Below are positions 26,161 through 34,171 of a stretch of DNA of 64,000 bases, piece after piece. The DNA comes from Flavobacterium sp. Sd200 (lineage in GTDB: Bacteria > Bacteroidota > Bacteroidia > Flavobacteriales > Flavobacteriaceae): the NCBI RefSeq assembly GCF_009826935.1, contig NZ_WUMN01000004.1:248001-312000 (forward strand). Direction: 5' to 3'. Within the stretch, counting starts at the first letter, position 1, and the number at the start of each line of letters is the position of its first letter. The position numbers and the translations under genes are program-made. The notes beneath the pieces were generated by a model. It had not been told where the DNA came from. It saw only the letters and a list, made by a program, of their open reading frames with translations, and searched no databases.

Positions 26161-28290
26161 ATGAAATTATTGCGCTTACTTTTTCTTTTTGTAGCATTAC
26201 CGGCACTGGCACAACAGGGCGGTATGTGGATACCTTCTTTGCTTAAAGGTATGAACGAAAAAGAAATGAAACACCTGGGCATGAAAATGAGCGTTCAGGA
26301 TATTTATGATGTAAACCACAGCAGCCTAAAAGATGCCGTGCCTCATTTTAATGGTGGGTGTACAAGTGAGGTTATATCGTCTCAGGGGCTTTTGCTTACT
26401 AACCACCATTGCGGTTATGGCGAGATACAAAGCCACAGTACGGTAGAACATGATTATCTTACCAACGGCTTTTGGGCTATTAGCCAGGCGGAAGAATTGC
26501 CTAACGAAGACCTCGAGGTTACTTTTATTGTTAAAATAGAAGATGTTACCACTAAAGTTTTAGAAGGCACTCAGGCATTAGACGAAAAAGCCCGTGTACA
26601 AAAAATACAGCAAAATATTAGCAGCCTAACTAAAACGCTGCCTAAAGAGAGCTGGCAGGAAAACAGCATCCGTACGTTTTATGAAGGCAATCAATATATG
26701 CTTTTTGTTACCGAAACCTTTAAGGATGTAAGGTTGGTAGGTGCACCGCCATCATCTATAGGTAAGTTTGGCAGCGATACCGATAACTGGGTGTGGCCAA
26801 GGCATACAGGCGATTTTTCTATATTCAGGATCTATGCCGATAAAAGCAACCGCCCGGCAGCCTATAGTAAAGACAACGTTCCGTACAAACCAAAACACTT
26901 TTTCCCGGTATCGTTAAAGGGTATTAAGGAAGATGATTTTACACTTGTGTTTGGTTATCCCGGCCGTACCACCGAATATTTGCCTGCTACAGCAGTAGAG
27001 CAAACGGTTAGTGTGCTGAACCCCGCAAAAATAGAGGTGAGAGATGCTGCCCTTAAAGTTATGGACGGCTTTATGCGCAAAGACAACGCTATAAAAATAC
27101 AGTATGCAGCCAAATATGCCAGCATTGCCAACTACTGGAAAAAGTGGATAGGGGAGACACAGGGACTTAAAAAAACAAATGCCGTTGCCGTTAAAAAAAA
27201 TCAGGAAAAAGAGTTTACCGCCCGTGCTCAAAAGGCAAGTAAACAGGCGCAATACGGTAATTTGTTAGCCGACTTTGAAACTAACTACAAAGCAATAGAA
27301 CACTATTCGCTGGCAAGGGATTATTTTACAGAGGTTGCCCTGCGCAACACTGAGCTGTTAACCATTGGTTACAAGCTATATCAATTAGAGCAGGTGTATA
27401 AAAACAAAGGTGCGCAGGCATTTAACGACCGTAAGGCAAACCTGATTGCATCTTTTGAAAGTACCTATAAAGACTATAATAAAAACGTAGACGAAAAAAT
27501 ATTTGAGCAGCTTATAGCATTATACGGAACGAAAGTTCCGCAACAGTTTGTGCCAAAAGAGCTTGCAGGTGTTGATTATGCAAAGCTTACCAAAGAGGTG
27601 TACACATCGTCTAAACTTACAGGTTTTGCCAGTGTAAAAGAACTAATGGCTGGCGATGCAGACAAAGCAATTACTGCACTTAATGCAGATAAAGGTTATC
27701 AGGTTATTAAAGCTATGGCTGATGCTTATTTTGAAAAAGTGGCTCCAAAATATGAAGAGCTTAGCCTTAAAATAGCTGCGCTGCAGCGTACCTATGTGCA
27801 AGCGTTGTTAGAACTTAGTCCTGCTGAGGCGCGTTTGTTCCCCGATGCTAACAGCACACTTAGGGTAACCTATGGAAAAGTAAAAGGGTATGAGCCGCGC
27901 GACGCTACTTACTACGAACCCGTAACCTATCTTGATGGGGTAATGGAAAAATATGTGCCGGGCGATTATGAGTTCGATGTTCCTGAAAAATTAATAGATC
28001 TTTATAATAAGAAAGACTATGGTCAGTATGGCGAGAATGGTAAAATGCCTGTGTGCTTTATAGGTACAAACCATACTACAGGAGGTAACAGCGGAAGCCC
28101 TGCTATAGATGCCAAAGGCAACCTTATTGGCTTAAACTTTGACCGTGTGTGGGAGGGAACCATGAGCGATATTTATTATGACCCTTCTATTTGCCGAAAC
28201 ATAATGGTAGACATGCGCTATGTGTTGTTTATAATAGACAAATATGCGGGGGCTACACATTTGGTAAACGAAATGAAACTTGTTAAGTAA
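26161..28290 (+). CDS. S46 dipeptidyl-peptidase with DPP11 (Asp/Glu-specific) signature
   Basis: 709 residues from the ATG at 26161, which gives a proper signal peptide (MKLLRLLFLFVALPALAQ). The chymotrypsin-like triad is visible: His in LLLTNHHCGYG and Ser in TGGNSGSPAID. Eighteen residues after the Ser is Arg (IGLNFDRVWEG). In the S46 family Arg at this place defines DPP11 (acidic P1), whereas Gly defines DPP7 (hydrophobic P1). The enzyme releases dipeptides in the periplasm from imported oligopeptides. Length is typical. An imperfect TATCTTGC at about 26133 may be the -7 box. Confidence 0.92.
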   Translation: MKLLRLLFLFVALPALAQQGGMWIPSLLKGMNEKEMKHLGMKMSVQDIYDVNHSSLKDAVPHFNGGCTSEVISSQGLLLTNHHCGYGEIQSHSTVEHDYLTNGFWAISQAEELPNEDLEVTFIVKIEDVTTKVLEGTQALDEKARVQKIQQNISSLTKTLPKESWQENSIRTFYEGNQYMLFVTETFKDVRLVGAPPSSIGKFGSDTDNWVWPRHTGDFSIFRIYADKSNRPAAYSKDNVPYKPKHFFPVSLKGIKEDDFTLVFGYPGRTTEYLPATAVEQTVSVLNPAKIEVRDAALKVMDGFMRKDNAIKIQYAAKYASIANYWKKWIGETQGLKKTNAVAVKKNQEKEFTARAQKASKQAQYGNLLADFETNYKAIEHYSLARDYFTEVALRNTELLTIGYKLYQLEQVYKNKGAQAFNDRKANLIASFESTYKDYNKNVDEKIFEQLIALYGTKVPQQFVPKELAGVDYAKLTKEVYTSSKLTGFASVKELMAGDADKAITALNADKGYQVIKAMADAYFEKVAPKYEELSLKIAALQRTYVQALLELSPAEARLFPDANSTLRVTYGKVKGYEPRDATYYEPVTYLDGVMEKYVPGDYEFDVPEKLIDLYNKKDYGQYGENGKMPVCFIGTNHTTGGNSGSPAIDAKGNLIGLNFDRVWEGTMSDIYYDPSICRNIMVDMRYVLFIIDKYAGATHLVNEMKLVK

Positions 28291-28321
28291 GCCAGATTTT
28301 GCCTTACATTTTACTGTTTGG

Positions 28322-28356
28322 CAACCTATTACATTATCAACAGATGTAATGGGTTG
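28322..28356 (+). terminator. Hairpin after the S46 peptidase gene
   Basis: 13-bp stem CAACCTATTACAT/ATGTAATGGGTTG (one G-T pair) with a 9-nt loop, 32 bp after the stop. No strong T run follows, so it may stabilise the 3' end rather than terminate. Confidence 0.4.
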
Positions 28357-28444
28357 TTAAGGATTATGTTAAAATGTAAAACTAAAGTTGTAAAATTCTG
28401 AATTTCAGGCGCAAAAGTTTTGAGTATTTTTTATTGATAATTAT

Positions 28445-28474
28445 TTTGCGGTATTAAAAAATTTATATCTTTGC
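28445..28474 (+). promoter_or_regulatory. Consensus Bacteroidota sigma-A promoter for the acidic lipoprotein gene
   Basis: TTTTG (28445-28449), 17 bp, then TATCTTTG (28467-28474, exact TAnnTTTG), 35 bp before the ATG. This is the best promoter match in the window and suggests strong expression. Confidence 0.75.
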
Positions 28475-28509
28475 TGCGAATTAATAATTAACCTTTATAA
28501 TTTAGTAAG

Positions 28510-28734
28510 ATGAAAAAAGTTGTTTTAACCCTTGCCCTTGTAGCTACAATGAGTGTTTCTTTCGTTTCTTGTAAAGAAACTGCTAAAGAAGAAACTACTG
28601 AAACTGTAGATTCTACAACAGTAACTGAAACTCCAGTTGAAGAAACTCCAGCTCCTGCTGCTGATACAACTGCTGTTGATACTACAAAAACTGAAACTAC
28701 TACTACAACTGAAACTACAGCTCCTGCTCACTAA
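28510..28734 (+). CDS. Small Thr/Glu-rich lipoprotein
   Basis: 74 residues. The lipoprotein signal runs to SVSFVSC (Cys21). The mature chain is almost entirely Thr, Glu, Ala, Pro, Lys and Val in short irregular repeats (ETTETVDSTTVTE, TTKTETTTTTE), so it is probably disordered and anionic. Consensus promoter upstream and a perfect hairpin terminator downstream show it is a stand-alone transcription unit, probably well expressed. No function can be assigned; a surface or periplasmic spacer is conceivable. Confidence 0.75.
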   Translation: MKKVVLTLALVATMSVSFVSCKETAKEETTETVDSTTVTETPVEETPAPAADTTAVDTTKTETTTTTETTAPAH

Positions 28735-28761
28735 TCAGTTGATATGTAAAAGTATTAAGAA

Positions 28762-28788
28762 AAGCTCCGCATTGCGGAGCTTTTTTTA
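28762..28788 (+). terminator. Terminator of the acidic lipoprotein gene
   Basis: Perfect 9-bp stem AAGCTCCGC/GCGGAGCTT with loop ATT and seven T, 28 bp after the stop. Confidence 0.9.
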
Positions 28789-28938
28789 TGCTCTTCATTT
28801 TTTGGACCATTATTACAAATATTACTTGATTAAGATGTAATTGCCTTAAAGTACTGTAAACAATAAATGCTTCTTTTAGAAGAAGAACAATCTTACAAAA
28901 TGGGTAGGGAGAATGTTTGTTTAACTGTTGTATGATAA

Positions 28939-28959
28939 GTTAAAAGTTTTACTTTTAAC
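28939..28959 (+). other. AT-rich hairpin in the leader of the T9SS surface protein gene
   Basis: GTTAAAAGT, TTT, ACTTTTAAC: a perfect 9-bp inverted repeat about 42 bp upstream of the ATG at 29002. It could be an operator or an mRNA 5' hairpin; nothing else supports either. Confidence 0.3.
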
Positions 28960-29001
28960 CTGTTAAAAACATGCAATTGAAACCAACCAACACCTTACCG
29001 C

Positions 29002-31908
29002 ATGAAAATAAAATTACTTGTATTGTGCCTGTTCCTGAGCACTACATATAGCTACGCACAAAAAGAATTTTGGGGTACAAAAACCGGGTACAGATCTTTT
29101 TCACCTAATTATCCTTCTGATTTTGGCGCTATCATTAAAACTAATTTTGATGGAACCAACCCTGTTGTAATGCATGCCTTCGATTCTATTAACGGCAGCT
29201 ACCCGCAGGGGAGGTTGTTGTACACTGCTAACGATAAAATGTATGGTATTGCCTACAGTGGTGGGCATAACATTCCTAACAGTAGCCGCGCTGATGGCGA
29301 TGGTGCATTGTACGAATATGATCTTATTACTAACCGTTACAGAGTACTGACTTTTTTTGGTATTGATAACCTTAATAATGTGGCGTGGCCCATTGGCGGT
29401 GTAATTGCCGATGCATCGGGTAATTTGTATGGCAATACACGGAGTGCTACCTATAAACACAATATAAACAGCGGCAGTACAAGTTTTGTGTCGAGGCCAC
29501 CCAATTTTACAAGCCAGTTGCTTACCATTCAAAACGAAATGAAAGGCAACCTCACCTTGGCGTCTGATGGTTTTTTATATGGTACAACGGCTTATTATTC
29601 GGCGTGCCCGCATGGAGCTCCTTATTTAGGTTCTATAATAAGGATCAATCCTGCTACCAACGCTTTTAGTTATATCTATCCTTTTGATTGTACTAACGGC
29701 CCCGGCAAATTTGCTGGCGGTAATCTTATAGAGGCGGTTCCCGGCAAGCTGTATGGCACTACTTATTTTGGTGGGGCACACATTGGCCCGGAAGGTGTGG
29801 CACCAGCCGGAAGCGGTATTTTGTTTGAGTATGATATTGCTACTAATGTAATGACCAAAAAGTTTGATTTTAACTATGCAACCACAGGCACAGGTCCGGG
29901 TCCATTAGTTGCCGGAGATAACAATAAGCTTTATGGTTTGCTTGAGGGGCATGGGACAAACCCTGATGATCCGTCGCAAGAGATAATGGGCTCTTTGTAT
30001 GAATATGATATTACGACAAATACAGTAACCGTACTGCATTATTTTGAAGATACCCATTTTGCAGGAGATATTGGAGCCTTACCAATAGGTACTTTAACAA
30101 GAGGTTCTGACGGAAATTTTTATGGATTAACTCAGGTCGCAATATTTAAATTTGATCCTCGAACCAATACGGTAACCCGTTTGGCAGGGACAGAGGTAGA
30201 TAACGACCTGCTCGAAGTGTGTCGCAAACCTGTTTACAGGCATTATGAACCACAAACGCATACTCTTTGTTCTGGCACTCCATTTGCATTTGACGTGCAT
30301 AATGATAATGCGACTACTTATGTGTGGAAAAAGGGTACTACAGTAGTTGCCTCCCAAACAACTGGTATTTTGCATTTTGACAGTATAACATTAGCAGACA
30401 GTGGGGTCTACACCTGCGAGATGACTAATGAATGCGGAACGACCATTACCCCTGCAATTACGTTGACGGTAAATCAGTCTACTTCATCTACCATTACATC
30501 AAGCATACCTTCAACAGCAGATGTTATTATGCTTTGCCCGGACACTAGTGTTGTTTTATCCGGCAACAATAATGGCACATGGAGTACAGGAGAAACCTCA
30601 CCAACCATAGTAGTTACTGAAGCCGGAGATTATCAAATCACTAATACCAATAGTTGTGGTAATACCTACAGCAATATAGTTACGGTACAAATGTATGAGT
30701 TGCCGTCATTAATTCTTAAAGATAATGAAATTGAAGGGCTGCCTCCCGGTATTTTTACAAGTGGTTTGTGTTTGGGCGCACCTATTACTTTTTATGGAAA
30801 TTATGATGGAGGTGTGTGGCAGGACGGCTCAACAGGCACAACTTTTACTACAAACATAGCGTTTAATACCGACTATTATTTTACTGTTGAGCATCCTTGT
30901 GGGACTTATACTTCTAATGTAATACGCTTTACCGAGGCAGATATGTGGGAGGCCAACATTGTTCCGGCTATTACGGTTTTTGGAGAGCCGTCTATTTGTG
31001 CGGGCGGTGGAGGTGCTGTTGCCATAAGCACTAACAGGCCGCAAAATAGTCGTAACTACTGGACATTATATAAAGACGGAGCTTTCTACCTGACCTTAGA
31101 CAACTTTAACAGCTCATTTATTTATCTTGACGAAGTAGGTACTTATACTTTAGAGCGTTCTTCTTTTTGTTTTAATTTTCTTATGTCAGACCCTATTGTT
31201 GTTACCCAGGCAGAAGGTGTGCCGGATATGCCGGTTGTAACTGCCAATAATACAGGTACATTGTGCGAAGGCGATAGCGTTACTTTAACCAGCAGTGCCG
31301 AAATGGGCAACGTTTGGAGTAATGGGGAGACCACACAGTCAATTACTGTTTCTCAGACAGGTGTATATAATGTTACGGTTACTAACGGCTGTGGATCTGC
31401 TATGTCAGCCTATACAAATATTAATTTCTTTCAGGCTCCCGATACAACAGTAAGTGTTGAAGATAATGCAACAAGACTGGTAAGCAATGAAGCAATTGCC
31501 GCTGCCTATCAATGGCTGGAATGTACAGATGCTGCTATACCGCCCGTTCCTGTTGAAGGGGCTATATGGCGTGAGTTTATACCCACACACGATGGGCTTT
31601 ATGCTGTTAGGGTTACCAGCCCGTTTGGATGTGTTGCCACTTCAGAGTGTTACGGAACGGGCACCATGAGTACAGATGGCCTGACTAAAAATAACATAGT
31701 ATTGTATCCAAATCCGGTGAAAGACAAGGTTACCCTGCAAACAGCTGCCGTTGTGCAGAGCATTATGGTTGTAAATATGCTGGGACAAACCGTTGTATCT
31801 GCAAAGAATACAAAAGAGGTTGATACTTCTCAATTATCTGCCGGGCAGTACATACTTATTGCTAAAACCGATGGCGGAATATGGAGAGGTAAGTTTATAA
31901 AGAACTAA
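29002..31908 (+). CDS. T9SS type A surface/secreted protein with GloVer-like repeats and Ig-like domains
   Basis: 968 residues with a signal peptide ending TTYSYAQ. Residues ~60-400 hold repeated blocks of the kind 'GSLYEYD...TNTVT' and 'LYGTTYFGGA', matching the tandem-repeat (GloVer) family that forms propeller-like structures. About residues 410-860 hold three or four Ig-like/PKD-like modules (for example TYVWKKGTTVV then DSGVYTCEM, and LTSSAEMGNVWSNGETT). The C-terminus is a type A sorting domain (VLYPNPVKDKVTL ... GQYILIAKTDG ... KFIKN), so the protein is exported by T9SS and cell-attached or released. Binding target unknown. Confidence 0.88.
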   Translation: MKIKLLVLCLFLSTTYSYAQKEFWGTKTGYRSFSPNYPSDFGAIIKTNFDGTNPVVMHAFDSINGSYPQGRLLYTANDKMYGIAYSGGHNIPNSSRADGDGALYEYDLITNRYRVLTFFGIDNLNNVAWPIGGVIADASGNLYGNTRSATYKHNINSGSTSFVSRPPNFTSQLLTIQNEMKGNLTLASDGFLYGTTAYYSACPHGAPYLGSIIRINPATNAFSYIYPFDCTNGPGKFAGGNLIEAVPGKLYGTTYFGGAHIGPEGVAPAGSGILFEYDIATNVMTKKFDFNYATTGTGPGPLVAGDNNKLYGLLEGHGTNPDDPSQEIMGSLYEYDITTNTVTVLHYFEDTHFAGDIGALPIGTLTRGSDGNFYGLTQVAIFKFDPRTNTVTRLAGTEVDNDLLEVCRKPVYRHYEPQTHTLCSGTPFAFDVHNDNATTYVWKKGTTVVASQTTGILHFDSITLADSGVYTCEMTNECGTTITPAITLTVNQSTSSTITSSIPSTADVIMLCPDTSVVLSGNNNGTWSTGETSPTIVVTEAGDYQITNTNSCGNTYSNIVTVQMYELPSLILKDNEIEGLPPGIFTSGLCLGAPITFYGNYDGGVWQDGSTGTTFTTNIAFNTDYYFTVEHPCGTYTSNVIRFTEADMWEANIVPAITVFGEPSICAGGGGAVAISTNRPQNSRNYWTLYKDGAFYLTLDNFNSSFIYLDEVGTYTLERSSFCFNFLMSDPIVVTQAEGVPDMPVVTANNTGTLCEGDSVTLTSSAEMGNVWSNGETTQSITVSQTGVYNVTVTNGCGSAMSAYTNINFFQAPDTTVSVEDNATRLVSNEAIAAAYQWLECTDAAIPPVPVEGAIWREFIPTHDGLYAVRVTSPFGCVATSECYGTGTMSTDGLTKNNIVLYPNPVKDKVTLQTAAVVQSIMVVNMLGQTVVSAKNTKEVDTSQLSAGQYILIAKTDGGIWRGKFIKN

Positions 31909-32666
31909 AGTGAATTAAGCATTGTTAAAAACTCTTCCTTTTTACGGGTTGCCAGCGGTATATGGGTTTTGTCTTTCATTACAATTGTGCCGCTGTCGCT
32001 CTTAATAAAATGGTCAAAATATGCCATGTTGATGAGATGCGATTGGTGCGATCTGAAAAAACCCATAGGTACAAGCATCGACTCATATTCCTTTAATGTA
32101 GTAGACGCCAAAAGACTTTGCCCATCATTTAAATAAAAAGTAGTATAGTTTTTATCAGATTCGCAACGCACAATGTCCTGTATGTTTACCGAGTATACCC
32201 TTTCAGCCGTTTTTAAAACCAGTTTCTGTAAATTTTTAGGACGTTCTAAATTAGAAAAAAGTGTGTTGAATTTAATTTCCAGTATCTCTTTATTTAATGT
32301 TTCTTCGGCTTTTTTAACTGCTTCTACAAGTTCTTCAGGGTCAAGAGGTTTTAGTAGGTAATCTATTGCGCTAAATCGAAATGCTTTAATGGCAAACTCC
32401 TGGTGTCCGGTTATAAAGATCACTTTAAAGTTAATAGGGGCAAGCTGTTGCAGGATGTCAAATCCGGTACCGTCGTTCATTTCCACGTCGAGGAAAACCA
32501 GGTCGGGTAAAAACTTTTTTATGGAGTCAACACCTGTCGCAACACTATTTGCCTGATCGATAATGGCAATGTTTGGGCAAAATTTATGTATTACGGCTAT
32601 ATTTTTTTGTCTAACTACATCTATATCGTCTACTATTATTGCTCTCAGCATTTGGGTATTGGTCAT
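31905..32666 (-). CDS. LytTR-family response regulator
   Basis: 253 residues. The receiver domain (about 7-125) has the acidic pair VDD, phospho-acceptor Asp60 (LVFLDVEM), Thr in FITGHQ and Lys in LLKPLD. The C-terminal LytTR DNA-binding domain (about 150-250) includes VRCESDKNYTTFYL and FFRSHQSHLINMAYFD. A second Met at codon 6 could be the true start. Its last 4 bp overlap the convergent T9SS protein gene. No histidine kinase of the LytS or 7TM type is adjacent, so it is an orphan here. Confidence 0.93.
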   Translation of the reverse strand: MTNTQMLRAIIVDDIDVVRQKNIAVIHKFCPNIAIIDQANSVATGVDSIKKFLPDLVFLDVEMNDGTGFDILQQLAPINFKVIFITGHQEFAIKAFRFSAIDYLLKPLDPEELVEAVKKAEETLNKEILEIKFNTLFSNLERPKNLQKLVLKTAERVYSVNIQDIVRCESDKNYTTFYLNDGQSLLASTTLKEYESMLVPMGFFRSHQSHLINMAYFDHFIKSDSGTIVMKDKTHIPLATRKKEEFLTMLNSL

Positions 32667-32850
32667 TAAAGGAATAAAATTGTAAATAAATTCTCAATAA
32701 ACTATATAATAGTATTATGTGGTTTTAAAGATTATTTATTTTTAAAGTCCTAAAATTAAGATAAATTTTAAAACCAATGTATCACTTTAACACCTTAAGG
32801 CTTATAAAATCTTTCAATTTAATTTAAAAGTGGGCAGGAATATTAAAAAT

Positions 32851-32879
32851 AAAAACCATTCAGAGGCTGAATGGTTTTT
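32851..32879. terminator. Terminator of the LuxR-type regulator gene (bidirectional form)
   Basis: Perfect 13-bp stem AAAAACCATTCAG/CTGAATGGTTTTT with loop AGG, 25 bp beyond the minus-strand stop. Confidence 0.85.
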
Positions 32880-32904
32880 AAAAAGAAGTAACTAAATTAA
32901 TTTG

Positions 32905-33441
32905 CTAACTAAAATCTTCTATGCTTATATGGTTGTTTTTAAGGGCAAAAACAATTACACCAATAAAATTTTTACAGTTGGTTTTTGCCATTATACGCTT
33001 GCGGTGGGTTTCTACAGTACGAACATTAATGCCTAATCGTGCAGCAATTTCACCACTGTTAAACTCTTTTCCGGCCATTATAATTATTTCTATTTCACGT
33101 TTAGATAAGGCGGTTCCCGGTGAGGGCAGGCTATAAGCTTCCTGTTTTGCCGGTTTAGTATCGTTTTTTTTCAATTCTGAGGAAGTCTTCTGAGGTTTTA
33201 AAGCCCCTGTATTTTTTAAAAAACTGTACGGAGCAGTTTCCTCAATAGAACTGTTGCGGTCTTTTAACGACAGGCCTCCCACAGATACAATTTTTGCTTC
33301 AGGGTGTTTATCTTTTAAGGTTTTGTTGGTTTCTGTACGGGCAGTGCCTATAATTCCGTTGTCAATAAGTATAACATCGGCAATGTTGCGTCGCTGTTTA
33401 GCGGTCTCTGCGCTGTTTTGGGTGTCCCATATAGTGTTCAT
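32905..33441 (-). CDS. LuxR-type transcription regulator with truncated receiver-like N-terminus
   Basis: 178 residues. The C-terminal ~65 residues are a LuxR/NarL helix-turn-helix (LSKREIEIIIMAGKEFNSGE, then IAARLGINVRTVETHRKRIM). The N-terminal part resembles only the second half of a receiver: ADVILIDNGI (Asp27 where the phospho-Asp would be), a helix, then KIVSVGG; the acidic pair and first two beta-alpha units are absent. A Lys/Ser-rich linker (about 80-105) joins the two. It may act without phosphorylation. An upstream extension is not possible: no in-frame start precedes within the AT-rich leader. Confidence 0.8.
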   Translation of the reverse strand: MNTIWDTQNSAETAKQRRNIADVILIDNGIIGTARTETNKTLKDKHPEAKIVSVGGLSLKDRNSSIEETAPYSFLKNTGALKPQKTSSELKKNDTKPAKQEAYSLPSPGTALSKREIEIIIMAGKEFNSGEIAARLGINVRTVETHRKRIMAKTNCKNFIGVIVFALKNNHISIEDFS

Positions 33442-33693
33442 AACCTTAAAATTTAAATATAATAGTAAAAAGTAAATTGGATACGATCATCATGCTGATG
33501 ACTTAAGGCTAACCTGATAAAAAAGTTGTGTTTTATGCAGACTATTCTTAAAAAAGAATGATGACTTACAATGCAAAAATGTAAATAATAAAATTTACTT
33601 TTTAGATAAATGAACATTGAAGGGCGCTGACTGAAAATTCGTAAGGTTTTGCAGGATATTTGCTTTTGGCTAAAGCAGGAAAGTGTATTGAAA

Positions 33694-33720
33694 TAAAAAA
33701 GCCCCAACTATGTTGAGGCT
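33694..33720 (-). terminator. Terminator of the tRNA cluster
   Basis: On the minus strand AGCCTCAAC pairs with GTTGGGGCT (one mismatch) followed by TTTTTTAT, just downstream of the last tRNA. Confidence 0.75.
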
Positions 33721-33731
33721 AAAAAACAATG

Positions 33732-33804
33732 AGCGAAAAACGGGATTCGAACCCGCGACCTCCACCTTGGCAAGGTGGCGCTCTACCAACTGAGCTATTT
33801 TCGC
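33732..33804 (-). tRNA. tRNA-Gly (GCC), copy 2
   Basis: 73-nt cloverleaf on the minus strand. The acceptor stem GCGAAAA/TTTTCGC is perfect, the D-arm contains AGCTCAGTTGGTAGAGC, the anticodon arm is CCACC-TTGCCAA-GGTGG with anticodon GCC, and the T-arm is GCGGGTTCGAATCCCGT. CCA is not encoded. Identical to the copy at 33951-34023. Confidence 0.96.
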
Positions 33805-33847
33805 AAGGCAAAAAAAAACTTCAATGGTTTGAAGTTTTTAGTTATTG

Positions 33848-33933
33848 TACTCAAGGCGGGACTTGAACCCGCACGGGCATTACTACCCACTGGATTTTAA
33901 GTCCAGCGTGTCTACCAATTCCACCACTCGAGC
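33848..33933 (-). tRNA. tRNA-Leu (UAA)
   Basis: 86-nt class II tRNA on the minus strand with a long variable arm (TGGGTAGTAATGCCCG). The anticodon arm is CTGGA-CTTAAAA-TCCAG, anticodon TAA. Acceptor GCTCGAG pairs with CTTGAGT with G-T wobbles at the first and fifth pairs. CCA is not encoded. Confidence 0.95.
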
Positions 33934-33950
33934 ATAAAAAATGGTAATTG

Positions 33951-34023
33951 AGCGAAAAACGGGATTCGAACCCGCGACCTCCACCTTGGCAAGGTGGCGC
34001 TCTACCAACTGAGCTATTTTCGC
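33951..34023 (-). tRNA. tRNA-Gly (GCC), copy 1
   Basis: Identical in all 73 nt to the copy at 33732-33804; first of the three tRNAs in the direction of transcription (minus strand). Anticodon GCC. Confidence 0.96.
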
Positions 34024-34171
34024 GTTAAAAGTAAAAGAACGTTGTTCGTTGTTATTACGGCTGCAAATATACGCCTGTTTTCGATACCTGCAAGTGTTTT
34101 GGTGAAATTTTTTTAGGTCGAAACATAACTTTCTGATAACGTTTGTCTTGAAAATAAAACTTTTTTAAAAC

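Noticed and set aside
28301..28509. Possible small RNA between the S46 peptidase and lipoprotein genes
   Set aside because: Only one hairpin and the lipoprotein promoter are visible; no independent promoter-terminator pair frames a small RNA.
33465..33604. Distant inverted match AAAAAGTAAATT ... AATTTACTTTTT between the LuxR-type gene and the tRNAs
   Set aside because: Very AT-rich, 110 bp apart, and expected by chance at this base composition.
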